Assembly (NCBI RefSeq): GCF_017744675.1 | Contig: NZ_JAGIAV010000005.1 | Location: forward strand, 113,908 to 177,907 | Direction of reading: 5' to 3' | DNA: 64,000 bases | Source: Flavobacterium sp. | Lineage (GTDB): Bacteria; Bacteroidota; Bacteroidia; Flavobacteriales; Flavobacteriaceae | Shown here: piece after piece, positions 8,450 to 17,717 of the stretch | Numbering within the stretch: the first letter of the stretch is position 1 | How the letters are laid out: the number at the start of each line of letters is the position of its first letter | The notes under the pieces: generated by a model | Databases searched by the model: none | Seen by the model: only the letters and a program-made list of their open reading frames with translations | Told to the model about the DNA's origin: nothing | Translations under genes and position numbers: made by a program

Positions 8450-9879
8450 GTGGATTTTCATATAGAAATATAATCTTGTATATACTCTTAATCATTGCAA
8501 ATTCTTTAACACATGAAAAAATTACAGGTATTTTTGTTTCTTTTCCAGAAATAATTACAGTAATTTATTTTCTTTTTAGAGGAAAAACTGAAAAAGCCTT
8601 TTTTTTTCATATAGTTTTTACAATAACATGTTTAGCTATACCATTTTCGCAGATAACCAATCCGGAGGATAGTCATTATGGATTGTTTAATTACTCTAAA
8701 TTAAAATTACTTGGACCTATAGGTGTTTATCATTTAATAATGTTTAGTTTTTTTATTAGAACTATACGTTTAAAAAAACAAATTCCAGTAAAATCTACTT
8801 TTTACTCACTTTATAAGACGATAATTTATATTGGAGCTTCAGGAATCTTAGTTGGAGTATTCGGTTTAATATTTATGGGATATTATGTTGAATACTTTAT
8901 TTTATATACGTCCTATATTCTGACATTATTTTTCACCGCATTCGTTTTGATTAGGATGCCCTTTTTTTCGTTTGTAGGTAAATTATATAAAATGTTGTTA
9001 GAAATAATGATTGCAGCACCAATAGCAGCATTGTTTGTATATATTCTAGGATTTACATCACAATATGGAGAAGAGGATGTATCTATTATAATTGAAGTTG
9101 TTTATTTTAGTATGGCTTTAATTTTTGCGTATTATCATTTAAAAAGCTACATTTTACCTTTGTTTTCTTTCTTAATAACTGTTTTTCTCCTAATGGATGG
9201 AGGAATGGGAGGAAAAGGGATAATATTTATGGGTGTCGTTTTAATAATGTTTATATTAACTGCTTTTAATAAAAATACGACAGGTATAGATATTGTTAAG
9301 CGAAAACAAAGACTTCGTTTTATGATGATTCCAATAGTGTTATTTGTAATTATCAAGTTTACATCTTATGTCCAAGATTCTGAATATAATTTATTTTTAT
9401 ATAAATTAGAAAATGTAACATTATTGGTTAATGTTTTCCAAGGATTAGATGGTATTAATTTGATTCCCGAATCACCAAGAGTTCGAATCATTGAAATTAT
9501 GAGTATTTTTAATGAACTTTTTAGTAATCCAATATATTTACTTTTTGGGAAAGGATATGGTTCTTACTTTTCAGATGATTTTAAGTTATTGTCTGGCTTA
9601 GATTTAGTAAATGCTTATAAAGCTGTAGAGATAAGTAATAATAAGTATGGAGGTGTGCACGATTCTTTTTCTAGTATACCGTTAGCAAACGGTTTGATAG
9701 GGCTTTTTTTAATTTTTAGACTTACTGTCAAATATGCCAAAATGATAAAACATAATTTCATGGCATATGCGGCTATACCATGGTTGGCATTTACTTTTTA
9801 CTATAATGTCCAATTTGGTATTATTGCGATGTTTCTTCTTTTTAGCTCAGAATTTTATTCAAAATTTAAATATGAATAA
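8446..9879 (+). CDS. wzy: O-antigen/capsule polymerase, Wzy-like
   Basis: A 477-residue polytopic membrane protein with roughly a dozen hydrophobic segments and a large extracytoplasmic loop near residues 310-400, the general layout of Wzy polymerases, which are poorly conserved in sequence. The identification rests on topology plus position between a flippase and several glycosyltransferases. It would join lipid-linked repeat units in the periplasm. Both ends overlap neighbouring genes (ATGA at the start, 8 bases at the end). A second candidate polymerase/ligase lies at 51746. Confidence 0.7.
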   Translation: MSGFSYRNIILYILLIIANSLTHEKITGIFVSFPEIITVIYFLFRGKTEKAFFFHIVFTITCLAIPFSQITNPEDSHYGLFNYSKLKLLGPIGVYHLIMFSFFIRTIRLKKQIPVKSTFYSLYKTIIYIGASGILVGVFGLIFMGYYVEYFILYTSYILTLFFTAFVLIRMPFFSFVGKLYKMLLEIMIAAPIAALFVYILGFTSQYGEEDVSIIIEVVYFSMALIFAYYHLKSYILPLFSFLITVFLLMDGGMGGKGIIFMGVVLIMFILTAFNKNTTGIDIVKRKQRLRFMMIPIVLFVIIKFTSYVQDSEYNLFLYKLENVTLLVNVFQGLDGINLIPESPRVRIIEIMSIFNELFSNPIYLLFGKGYGSYFSDDFKLLSGLDLVNAYKAVEISNNKYGGVHDSFSSIPLANGLIGLFLIFRLTVKYAKMIKHNFMAYAAIPWLAFTFYYNVQFGIIAMFLLFSSEFYSKFKYE

Positions 9880-10927
9880 GCATAATAAAATTTTATACAT
9901 TGATCCTTTATTACAAAAAGGACATGTTAATTTTAATAATATATATATTAAAAGTTTAATCAAAGCTGGATATAATTTAGAGTTTGTTTTTGTTAAAGAC
10001 TATGAAGAACAATTAGATATTGATAAATCTAAGGTTATATATTCTCTACCTAACACTTTATTTAAAAGAAACTATGGTAAATTGTTTAACAGGCTTGCTT
10101 ATTTAATTGGATTATTTTTTATAAGATTCTCTGTTAACTTTAAGAAATATGATTTTGTAATTTTTTCTAGTTTTGAGGAAATATCTTTTGCATTATCAGG
10201 AATAAAAAAAAGCTATTTAATTAATCATATTAATGTTAGTAATTCTTATGAAAGCAGGATCAAATTTTTCTTTTTAGATCGTATTCTAATGGCTAATTCT
10301 TTAATCGTTTTAGATGATAAAACAAAAGAATATTTATCTGCGAGAGGAGATTATGACTTATTTATGGTTCCACATGGACTCCCAAATTCAAAAGTGTTAA
10401 ATGAAGAATTAAAAGAAGATTTTCATTCTAATATATTGGATGAGTTAAAAAAATATAGAAAGGTTATCTTCTCTCCTTCTGAAAGTAGTTCTGATAAGAT
10501 CTTTATAAATAATTTAATAGAATCTAATGAGTTTCTAAAGTATCTTGAAGATGAAAAAATATTATTTATTTACAAAAATGATATTCAAAATGATAAGCCT
10601 AATGTAATGGCAATCAAAGGTTATTTAAGCCAAGAAGCCTACGATTACTTGTTTTTAAAGTCAGATGTTATATTGATAGCCTATCCTGAAAGGTTTAAAT
10701 ATAGAGTTAGCGGAGTTCTGTTAGAGTGTATCGCTAATAATAAACTATGCGCAATTTCTAGAATTGAGATGTTAGAATCTTTTAATAATTTTTTTAATTA
10801 CGATCCTTTTTTTTCAAGTATAGAAGAATTAATTCGACTTATCAATAGTTTGGTGAATTATAAAGATGATAATTATTTCAAGAATCTAAATTTACTTGAA
10901 CCAGATTTTCATGATTTTTTTAATTAA
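9872..10927 (+). CDS. Glycosyltransferase, GT-B type
   Basis: A 351-residue protein when started at the ATG at 9872, which overlaps the end of wzy by 8 bases. Longer frames starting upstream would lie inside wzy and add hydrophobic residues that are a shadow of its last membrane segment. The protein has alternating strands and helices of GT-B type and a C-terminal segment RVSGVLLECIANNK, reminiscent of the E-x-x-x nucleotide-sugar-binding region of GT4 enzymes. It has no classical DxD and no signal peptide. It probably adds a sugar to the Wzx/Wzy repeat unit. Family assignment is moderate. Confidence 0.7.
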   Translation: MNKHNKILYIDPLLQKGHVNFNNIYIKSLIKAGYNLEFVFVKDYEEQLDIDKSKVIYSLPNTLFKRNYGKLFNRLAYLIGLFFIRFSVNFKKYDFVIFSSFEEISFALSGIKKSYLINHINVSNSYESRIKFFFLDRILMANSLIVLDDKTKEYLSARGDYDLFMVPHGLPNSKVLNEELKEDFHSNILDELKKYRKVIFSPSESSSDKIFINNLIESNEFLKYLEDEKILFIYKNDIQNDKPNVMAIKGYLSQEAYDYLFLKSDVILIAYPERFKYRVSGVLLECIANNKLCAISRIEMLESFNNFFNYDPFFSSIEELIRLINSLVNYKDDNYFKNLNLLEPDFHDFFN

Positions 10928-10939
10928 GGATTTAATATT

Positions 10940-12010
10940 ATGTTGCAGAATAAATTAAAAGGTAAGCATATTATCTATATCGGGAGGGAATTAAATTCAA
11001 TAGATGGCGGATCAATTGTTTCAAAAAGGAATGTTGAAATATTAAAGAAAATGAGCGATGAGAAAATTATTGAATTTTATTTGTCTGATAAAACAATTGC
11101 TCATAAATTTTTAAATATCATTTTTGGTAATCCCTGGGGCTATTCTCGTGAAGTTTATAATAAAATAAAAAAAGCTCTATTGCTAAATGAAATTTCTTAT
11201 ATATTTATCGATCATTCTTTGTTAGGAGGGTTTTCAAGTATTTTAAAAAAATTTAATGTTGAAATAGTTGTTTTTTTTCACAACATTGAGGTTAAATATT
11301 ATAAAGATAAAGCTTCTGTAGATGGTTTTATAAATAAACTAATGGTAAATTATGCAAGGAGAAATGAAAAAAAAATAGTTAAATATGCAGACAAAATAAT
11401 CTGTCTTACAAATATTGATAGTAATCTTCTCAAATCAATTTATGGAAGAAATGCAGACCTAATCATTCCAATCACAATTGAAGATAAATTTAAAAGTTTG
11501 GATAATTTAGAAAATAATAGTAGCTATCACCTATTTGTAGGAAGCTCTTTTTTTGCAAATATTGATGCTATAAAGTGGTATATTAAAAATGTTTTGCCTT
11601 TTATTAGTTCAAAATTGATTATAATAGGTACTGGTATGGAGGTGTTGATTGAACAGTATGGCCAAAATTTAAACTTAGAGATTCATGGTTTTGTGGATGA
11701 CTTAACTCCATATTATCAAGGGGCAGATTTTGTTATAAATCCAGTTAGATTAGGATCAGGAATGAAAACAAAAACGATTGAAGCTTTAATGTATGGGAAA
11801 ATAATATTAGGTACTCAAGAAGCTTTCTCAGGAATAGAAGATATAGAGAAGCATGAAGCTGGTTACATTTGTAACCAACCAGAAGAATTCATAAAAAAAA
11901 TAGAGAATTTAGATAGTAAAAAGTTTAACCTAAAATCTCGAGATTATTATTTAAGCAATTTTTCAGCTGAATTTGGGTATAATAAATTGGAAGATTTTTT
12001 AGCTTCCTAA
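10940..12010 (+). CDS. Glycosyltransferase family 4
   Basis: A 356-residue GT-B protein. The C-terminal domain shows GFVDDLTPYYQGADFVINP followed by GSGMKTKTIEALMYGK, the retaining GT4 layout with the conserved Glu that contacts the nucleotide sugar. The N-terminal domain holds HNIEVKYYKDK, typical of the acceptor side. It follows the previous transferase by 12 bases and probably acts on the same repeat unit in the cytoplasm. The sugar specificity cannot be inferred. Confidence 0.85.
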   Translation: MLQNKLKGKHIIYIGRELNSIDGGSIVSKRNVEILKKMSDEKIIEFYLSDKTIAHKFLNIIFGNPWGYSREVYNKIKKALLLNEISYIFIDHSLLGGFSSILKKFNVEIVVFFHNIEVKYYKDKASVDGFINKLMVNYARRNEKKIVKYADKIICLTNIDSNLLKSIYGRNADLIIPITIEDKFKSLDNLENNSSYHLFVGSSFFANIDAIKWYIKNVLPFISSKLIIIGTGMEVLIEQYGQNLNLEIHGFVDDLTPYYQGADFVINPVRLGSGMKTKTIEALMYGKIILGTQEAFSGIEDIEKHEAGYICNQPEEFIKKIENLDSKKFNLKSRDYYLSNFSAEFGYNKLEDFLAS

Positions 12011-12044
12011 AATGTAATTTTTCATCATAATTCATATTACTTCA

Positions 12045-12800
12045 ATGCAATCTAATAAAGTATCAATTATTACTCCACTATATAATTCCGAAAGTTTTAT
12101 TGCGGAAACAATTCAATCAGTAATCGCACAAACATATAAGGATTGGGAAATGTTAATTGTTGATGACTGTTCAACTGATAATTCTAAATCTATTATTGAA
12201 GAATTTATAAAACTCGATTCTAGAATAAAGTATTTTCGAACAAATGCTCCCTCAGGTTCTCCAACTACTCCTAGAAATATTGGAATTGAAATGGCTTCTG
12301 GGAGATTTATAGCTTTTTTGGATAGTGATGACTTATGGAAGTGTAATAAACTTCAATTACAAATACCTCTATTTCAAGATAGAAAAGTTGGCATTGTTTT
12401 TTCAAATTACGAGAAAATAAATGAAAATGGAGAGTCTAATGAAAGATTTATAATTGCTCCATCTCAAGTTAACTATAAAAAATTATTAAAAGGCAATGTT
12501 ATAGCATGTTTGACAGCAGTTTATGATAGGGAGAAATTAGGTAAAGTATATTTTACCAAGCAGGGACATGAAGATTATGCTTTTTGGTTAAGCATATTAA
12601 AAAGAGGGTATGTTGGAAAAAATGCAGAAAGTGTTTTAGCTAAATATCGTGTTCGAAAATCTTCAGTGTCTTCTAATAAGTTCAAGGTTATAAATTGGTA
12701 TTATAAGATTTATAGACAAAACGAAAAATTATCTGCAATAATATCACTCTACTATGTAAGTATTGCGTTATTTAAATCATTTTTTAAATACGTTAAATGA
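12045..12800 (+). CDS. Glycosyltransferase family 2
   Basis: A 251-residue GT-A enzyme with all the marks of the family: VSIITPLYNS at 6-15, VDDCSTDNS at 39-47, PRNIGIEMASG at 76-86 and DSDDLW at 93-98. It is of the short type without a membrane anchor. It lies 34 bases after a GT4 gene and ends 22 bases before the WbpV-like reductase. It probably adds a sugar to the lipid-linked repeat unit. Confidence 0.88.
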   Translation: MQSNKVSIITPLYNSESFIAETIQSVIAQTYKDWEMLIVDDCSTDNSKSIIEEFIKLDSRIKYFRTNAPSGSPTTPRNIGIEMASGRFIAFLDSDDLWKCNKLQLQIPLFQDRKVGIVFSNYEKINENGESNERFIIAPSQVNYKKLLKGNVIACLTAVYDREKLGKVYFTKQGHEDYAFWLSILKRGYVGKNAESVLAKYRVRKSSVSSNKFKVINWYYKIYRQNEKLSAIISLYYVSIALFKSFFKYVK

Positions 12801-12822
12801 AAAGATATCTAAAATAAATAAA

Positions 12823-13713
12823 GTGAAAATTTTACTAACAGGAGCGACTGGATTTCTTGGAAAAATTATTTCTGACGAACTTAATAAAGATCATGAAATT
12901 ATAAAATTGTCTAGAACATCAGCAGATTATAATGTGTTATTGGATGAGGAGACTGTAGAATTTAAAGAGTCTTTTGATATGGTAATTCATTCTGCAGGGA
13001 AAGCTCATTTTTCTCCAAAAACAGAAATTGAAAACAAAAGTTTTCATAATGTAAATGTTATCGGCACAAAAAATTTATTAAAAAGTTTAGAAAGAGTAGG
13101 AGCTCCAAGAGAATTTGTTTTTATTAGTTCAGTTTCAGTCTATGGACAGGATGTTGGCATAGAAATAAATGAGGAATTTCCTTTGAAAGCTTGTGAACCT
13201 TACGGATTAAGTAAGATTGAGGCAGAAAAAATAGTAATTAAATGGTGTCAAGAACATAAAGTCGTTTGTACAATTTTAAGATTACCTTTATTGGTAGGTA
13301 AAAATCCTCCGGGAAACTTAGGAGCTATGCTGAAAGCGATCAGAAAAGGTTATTATTTCAATATTGATGGGGGTAAAGCGAGAAAAAGTATGGTTTTAGC
13401 GAAAGATGTACCATCTTTTATTTTGTTGAGTTGTTCAGCAGGAGGTGTTTATAATCTTACTGATGGTGTGCATCCCAGTTTTACTGAATTAAGTTACGCT
13501 ATTTCAGATAAATTGTTTTTCAGTTTGCCGTTAAAAATTGCTAGATGTATAAGTAGAATTGGAGATTCTTTGGGTGATAAGGCCCCTCTTAATTCAAATA
13601 AATTAAAAAAAATAACTTCAGATTTAACTTTTGACGATTCGAAAGCGAGAGAAATTATAGGATGGAAGCCAGAATCAGTTTTAGAATATTTGAAAAGAGA
13701 AAAATTATTATAA
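12823..13713 (+). CDS. NAD-dependent sugar epimerase/reductase, WbpV-like
   Basis: Started at the GTG at 12823, which gives a 296-residue protein beginning directly with the Rossmann motif MKILLTGATGFLG. An in-frame ATG 60 bases upstream lies inside the previous gene and would add a meaningless tail, and the ATG at 12797 stops after six codons. The catalytic motif YGLSK (Tyr127, Lys131) and SSVSVYG are present. The protein resembles WbpV-type reductases that convert UDP-4-keto-6-deoxy-GlcNAc to UDP-QuiNAc. It is followed by a WecA/WbpL-type transferase, the same gene pairing seen in Pseudomonas O-antigen loci, which supports a role in making the first sugar of a chain. Confidence 0.82.
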   Translation: MKILLTGATGFLGKIISDELNKDHEIIKLSRTSADYNVLLDEETVEFKESFDMVIHSAGKAHFSPKTEIENKSFHNVNVIGTKNLLKSLERVGAPREFVFISSVSVYGQDVGIEINEEFPLKACEPYGLSKIEAEKIVIKWCQEHKVVCTILRLPLLVGKNPPGNLGAMLKAIRKGYYFNIDGGKARKSMVLAKDVPSFILLSCSAGGVYNLTDGVHPSFTELSYAISDKLFFSLPLKIARCISRIGDSLGDKAPLNSNKLKKITSDLTFDDSKAREIIGWKPESVLEYLKREKLL

Positions 13714-13740
13714 TTTGATGCATAAATTTTAAAGATATAT

Positions 13741-14712
13741 ATGGAATATTGTGTACTTGGCCTACTTTTAATGATTATTATGCTTCTTTATTTTAAAGTA
13801 GCAGATAGATTTAATATTATAGATAAACCAAATCAACGAAGTTCACATACTGAAATAACTTTAAGGGGCGGCGGAATCATTTTTTGGTTTTCGGCACTAC
13901 TTTATTTTGTGCAAAATATTCAAAGTAACTATTTTTTCTTTACTGGAATAACTTTAGTGAGTTTAGTTAGTTTTTGGGATGATATTCAAAATCTATCAAA
14001 TAAAATTAGAATTTCGATTCATTTTCTTTCGATTACTTTAATTTTTTATAATCTAAATTTATTTCAATTGATGCCTGTTTGGGGAATTGTAGTTTCTTAC
14101 GTTTTGGCAATTGGACTAATAAATGCCTATAATTTTATGGATGGGATTAATGGTATTACGGGGCTTTATACATTAGTAGTTATGGGGTCTTTATTATATG
14201 TCAATAAAAAAATCCAGTTTTTTGCAGATGGAGTGTTTATAAAATATGCAATACTTGCAAGTTTAGTTTTTCTATTTTTTAATTACAGAAAGAAAGCGAA
14301 ATGCTTTGCTGGTGATGTTGGAAGTATTGCGATAGCTTTTTGGATAATTTATTTAGTATTAAAACTTATTCTAGTAACAGAATCACTTATTTGGTTATTG
14401 TTTTTAGCAGTATATGGAGTTGATTCAGTTTGTACAATCTTGCACAGACTTTACCTTAAGCAAAATATTTTTGAAGCACATAGATTACACTTTTATCAAA
14501 TACTGAGTAATGAATATAAAATACAGCATCGATTGGTATCTCTTTTTTATGGATTAGCTCAGACGGGAATTTCTTTATTAGTTATTTTTCTTTATCATAA
14601 AGTTCAAGATGCAATGATTTTCGTAATTGTTATTCTGCCTTTGTTGTTAATTTATTCATCAAAATTTTATTTATTAAACAAAAATAATTTACGATTGGAT
14701 CATGGAGCCTAA
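13741..14712 (+). CDS. Undecaprenyl-phosphate sugar-1-phosphate transferase, WecA/WbpL-like
   Basis: A 323-residue polyprenyl-phosphate N-acetylhexosamine-1-phosphate transferase with about ten membrane segments. Family motifs are all visible: DKPNQRSSH (28-36) with the following GGG, the Asp pair in SFWDD (77-81), DGINGI (134-139), AGDVGS and the HRLHFYQ loop. These enzymes start lipid-linked glycans by moving a sugar-1-phosphate from a UDP sugar to undecaprenyl phosphate at the cytoplasmic face. The upstream WbpV-like gene suggests QuiNAc or another 6-deoxy-HexNAc as the first sugar, which is inference. The window has a second initiating enzyme of a different fold at 53147. Its end overlaps the next gene. 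Confidence 0.9.
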   Translation: MEYCVLGLLLMIIMLLYFKVADRFNIIDKPNQRSSHTEITLRGGGIIFWFSALLYFVQNIQSNYFFFTGITLVSLVSFWDDIQNLSNKIRISIHFLSITLIFYNLNLFQLMPVWGIVVSYVLAIGLINAYNFMDGINGITGLYTLVVMGSLLYVNKKIQFFADGVFIKYAILASLVFLFFNYRKKAKCFAGDVGSIAIAFWIIYLVLKLILVTESLIWLLFLAVYGVDSVCTILHRLYLKQNIFEAHRLHFYQILSNEYKIQHRLVSLFYGLAQTGISLLVIFLYHKVQDAMIFVIVILPLLLIYSSKFYLLNKNNLRLDHGA

Positions 14713-15133
14713 AATAATTCAGGGAGGAAAATTTTCAGATCATCGAGGAAGTATATCATATGTAAACGGTTTTAGTTTTGCAAATATTGAAAGGTTTTAT
14801 ATTATAAGTAATTCTCAAGAAAATCCTATTCGCGCTTGGCAAGGACATAAATTAGATGCTAAAAATTTTTATTGCTTTTCAGGATCTTTTAAAATTCATT
14901 TTATAAAGATTGATAATTGGGAGAATCCTTCAAAGAATTTGGTTATTGAGACTGTTTTGGTTTCTGAATCAGACAGCAAAATTGTTCACATACCAGCAGG
15001 TTATGCAAATGCTATAGAATCTCTAGAAGTAAATTCAAAATTAGCGTCCTTTTCTACATTACCCTTAGGTAAAGTAAGCGAGGACGATGTTCGTTATCCA
15101 TCAGATTATTGGATTATTAATAATGGACAGTAA
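14702..15133 (+). CDS. Cupin-fold sugar epimerase/ketoisomerase (WxcM/FdtA/RmlC-like)
   Basis: A 143-residue single-domain cupin. It begins with a segment like that of RmlC and FdtA (GGKFSDHRGSISYVN), then RAWQGHK with a conserved His, and later VHIPAGYANAIES, the second half of the barrel. It is shorter than RmlC (182 residues at 16266) and lacks that enzyme's GLHYQ loop. Members of this group isomerise 4-keto to 3-keto deoxysugar nucleotides, or are of unproven function. The next gene is a sugar aminotransferase overlapping by 11 bases, so the pair could make a 3- or 4-amino sugar. The precise reaction is uncertain. Confidence 0.75.
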   Translation: MEPKIIQGGKFSDHRGSISYVNGFSFANIERFYIISNSQENPIRAWQGHKLDAKNFYCFSGSFKIHFIKIDNWENPSKNLVIETVLVSESDSKIVHIPAGYANAIESLEVNSKLASFSTLPLGKVSEDDVRYPSDYWIINNGQ

Positions 15134-16250
15134 GAGAATCTTTTTGTCGTTATCTCAAGAAAGTGGATTTGAGCAAAAATATATTCAAAGAGCCTTTGAA
15201 ACAAATTGGATTACTTCTGGTGGTCCAAATGTTGATGAGTTTGAAAATGAACTTCAGAGTTATTTTGAGAATCAAAATTTTGCTATAGCAACAAATTCAG
15301 GGACATCAGCGATACATTTAGCATTAATTTTATTGGGTGTGAAAGCTGAAGATGAGGTAATTTGTCAAAGTATGACTTTTTCAGCTTCTGCTAATCCAAT
15401 TTTATATCAGAACGCTAATCCAATATTTATAGATAGCGAAAGAGATACTTGGAATATTTGTCCAGAGAATCTTGAAATTGCAATAAAAGATAGAATCGGA
15501 AAAGGGAAAAAGCCTAAAGCCATTATAGCTGTTCATTTGTATGGAATGCCTTATAAAGTAGATGAAGTACATGCAATTGCTGATAGATACGAAATACCAA
15601 TTATTGAAGATAGTGCAGAAGCTTTTGGAAGTAGTTATAAAGGGAAAAAATGTGGAAGTTTAGGTACTTTTGGAATTCTTTCTTTTAACGGGAATAAAAT
15701 TATTACGACTTCAAGCGGTGGAGCGTTAATTACGAATTATAAATACTCAAAAGAGAGAGCAATTTTTTATGCTACTCAATCAAAAGATATAGCAGTGCAT
15801 TATCAGCATAGCGAAATAGGGTACAATTATAGGATGAGTAATATTTGTGCAGGAATTGGTCTTGGACAAATGAAAATTTTGGAACAAAATATACATTTAA
15901 GACAGAATAATCATCTGTTTTATAAAGATGTTTTTAAAGATATTAAAGGTGTACAACTATTTGATAGTCAAAGCGATAATTTTGTTTCTAATTATTGGTT
16001 AAATACAATATTATTAGAAACAAAGAAAGAAAGAGAAAGGTTGAGAGTTGCTCTTGAGGAAGTTAATATAGAGAGCCGCCCACTATGGAAGCCAATGCAT
16101 CTTCAGCCCCTTTTTGAAAAATATGTTTATTATGGAGGGAATATTGCTGAAGAATTGTTTGAGAAAGGATTGTGTCTGCCGTCGGGGTCTAATTTAAGGG
16201 TTGAAGAGAAAAGCAGAATAAAAGAGGTTATTATTAATTTCTTTAAATGA
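15123..16250 (+). CDS. PglE-like sugar-nucleotide aminotransferase (DegT family)
   Basis: Started at the ATG at 15123 to give 375 residues; an upstream in-frame ATG lies well within the previous gene. The PLP lysine is Lys192 in SFNGNKIITTSSGGAL, close to the signature of PglE-type UDP-4-keto-6-deoxy-GlcNAc aminotransferases. TNSGTSAIH (about 58-65) and EDSAEAFG (162-169) are the other cofactor segments. Together with the PglF/WbpM-like dehydratase at 18687 it could make UDP-4-amino-4-deoxy-QuiNAc, a sugar known from Flavobacterium psychrophilum O-antigen. The pathway assignment is inference; the family assignment is firm. Confidence 0.88.
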   Translation: MDSKRIFLSLSQESGFEQKYIQRAFETNWITSGGPNVDEFENELQSYFENQNFAIATNSGTSAIHLALILLGVKAEDEVICQSMTFSASANPILYQNANPIFIDSERDTWNICPENLEIAIKDRIGKGKKPKAIIAVHLYGMPYKVDEVHAIADRYEIPIIEDSAEAFGSSYKGKKCGSLGTFGILSFNGNKIITTSSGGALITNYKYSKERAIFYATQSKDIAVHYQHSEIGYNYRMSNICAGIGLGQMKILEQNIHLRQNNHLFYKDVFKDIKGVQLFDSQSDNFVSNYWLNTILLETKKERERLRVALEEVNIESRPLWKPMHLQPLFEKYVYYGGNIAEELFEKGLCLPSGSNLRVEEKSRIKEVIINFFK

Positions 16251-16265
16251 ATATAAATTTAAAAG

Positions 16266-16814
16266 ATGAAAATCGAAGAAACGTTTATAAAAGACTTGGT
16301 AATTGTAGAGCCGATAGTATTTGGTGATGAAAGGGGATACTTTTTTGAGTCTTATAGTAAAACTAAATTTGAAGATCTAGGAATTAATATTGAATTTGTT
16401 CAAGATAACCAATCCTTTTCAAAAAAGGGAACTTTGAGAGGTTTGCATTATCAAAATCCTCCCTTTGCTCAAACAAAATTAGTTCGCGTTTTAGAAGGCG
16501 AAATTATTGATGTTGCAGTTGATTTGAGAAAAGATTCTCCAACATTTGGAAAATCATTTAGTATTTTACTGTCAGCCGAGAATAAAAAACAGTTGTTAGT
16601 TCCTCAAGGATTTGCACATGGCTTTTCGGTTATAAGTGAAACGGCCTCTGTTATGTATAAATGCGATCAGTTTTATAATAAAGCTTCTGAAGGAGGAATT
16701 AAATTTGATGATCCATCTCTAAACATTGATTGGGGAATGAATTTAGATGAAGCAATTGTTTCAGAAAAAGATCAAGTTCTTCCATTTATTGATAATTGTA
16801 ATAGTTTATTTTAA
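16266..16814 (+). CDS. rfbC: dTDP-4-dehydrorhamnose 3,5-epimerase
   Basis: A 182-residue cupin of the length typical of RmlC/RfbC. It has the LRGLHYQNPPFAQTKLVRV region with catalytic His61, the VAVDLRKDSPTFG segment with Asp86, and PQGFAHGF (113-120). It converts dTDP-4-keto-6-deoxy-D-glucose to dTDP-4-keto-L-rhamnose, the third step of dTDP-L-rhamnose synthesis. Its stop overlaps the start of rfbD by one base, and rfbA follows. The gene for the second step, rfbB, is not in this window. Confidence 0.95.
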   Translation: MKIEETFIKDLVIVEPIVFGDERGYFFESYSKTKFEDLGINIEFVQDNQSFSKKGTLRGLHYQNPPFAQTKLVRVLEGEIIDVAVDLRKDSPTFGKSFSILLSAENKKQLLVPQGFAHGFSVISETASVMYKCDQFYNKASEGGIKFDDPSLNIDWGMNLDEAIVSEKDQVLPFIDNCNSLF

Positions 16815-17659
16815 TGAAAAAAATTCTAGTAACTGGGAAAACAGGGCAATTAGGATCTGAACTTTCAGTTTTAGTACCTGCTTATCCTCAGTACGAATGG
16901 GTATTTGCCGATCGTAATAAAGCAACATTACACAATTTAAAATTGCTTCAATCTCAATTGGAAGATATTAATCCTGATATTATATTTAACTGTGGGGCGT
17001 ATACGGCAGTTGATAAAGCTGAATCTGAAAGGGATTTAGCTTTTAGAATAAATCAGGAAGCGGTAGAATTAATTGCAAAATATTCTGCAGAAAACAATGT
17101 CAAATTAATTCATATTTCAACAGATTATGTATTTGATGGTTCTTCGTCCATTGCTTTAAATGAAGAAGCTAAAACTAACCCTATAAATGTTTATGGAGAG
17201 AGTAAGTTGACTGGGGAAATTGCTTGTTTAAAAGAAAATCGTGAATCGATTATTATTAGAACTTCTTGGGTTTACAGTAAGTTTGGAAATAACTTTGTTA
17301 AAACGATGCAAAGATTAATGCAGGAAAGAGATGAAATTAATGTTGTAAATGATCAGATTGGTTCACCAACTTATGCTGCAGATCTTGCACAAGTAATGAT
17401 TGACATAGTTGAATCTCCAAAATGGATTCCTGGAATTTATAATTATTCAAACGAAGGGGAAATTAGTTGGTATGAATTTGCATTAAGTATTAAAGAACTT
17501 GGAAATTACAATTGCAGAGTCGGGGGAGTTCCATCCTCATCGTATCCAACTCCAGCAAGAAGACCAAGATTTTCATTATTAAATAAGGAAAAAATAAAGA
17601 AAGTTTATAATGTAGATATTCCTCATTATAAAGAAAGTTTAAAAAAAATGTTTATTTAA
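16814..17659 (+). CDS. rfbD: dTDP-4-dehydrorhamnose reductase
   Basis: A 281-residue SDR enzyme with the N-terminal GKTGQLGSEL nucleotide-binding motif (8-17), STDYVFDG (102-109), and YGESK (Tyr127, Lys131). These are the marks of RmlD/RfbD, which reduces dTDP-4-keto-L-rhamnose to dTDP-L-rhamnose. It is coupled to rfbC by a TAATG overlap. The following 58 bases before rfbA hold a small inverted repeat and no gene. Confidence 0.95.
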   Translation: MKKILVTGKTGQLGSELSVLVPAYPQYEWVFADRNKATLHNLKLLQSQLEDINPDIIFNCGAYTAVDKAESERDLAFRINQEAVELIAKYSAENNVKLIHISTDYVFDGSSSIALNEEAKTNPINVYGESKLTGEIACLKENRESIIIRTSWVYSKFGNNFVKTMQRLMQERDEINVVNDQIGSPTYAADLAQVMIDIVESPKWIPGIYNYSNEGEISWYEFALSIKELGNYNCRVGGVPSSSYPTPARRPRFSLLNKEKIKKVYNVDIPHYKESLKKMFI

Positions 17660-17672
17660 AAACCTAAGATCA

Positions 17673-17710
17673 GAATTTTAGAAAACTTGAGAACTCTAAA
17701 AATCTAAAAT
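17673..17710. repeat. Short inverted repeat between rfbD and rfbA
   Basis: AATTTTAGA at 17673-17681 and its exact reverse complement TCTAAAATT at 17702-17710 are separated by 20 bases. The stem is A+T-rich and weak, with no U-run after it, so a terminator role is doubtful. It may be a remnant of a dispersed intergenic repeat. Confidence 0.35.
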
Positions 17711-17717
17711 TAATTTT

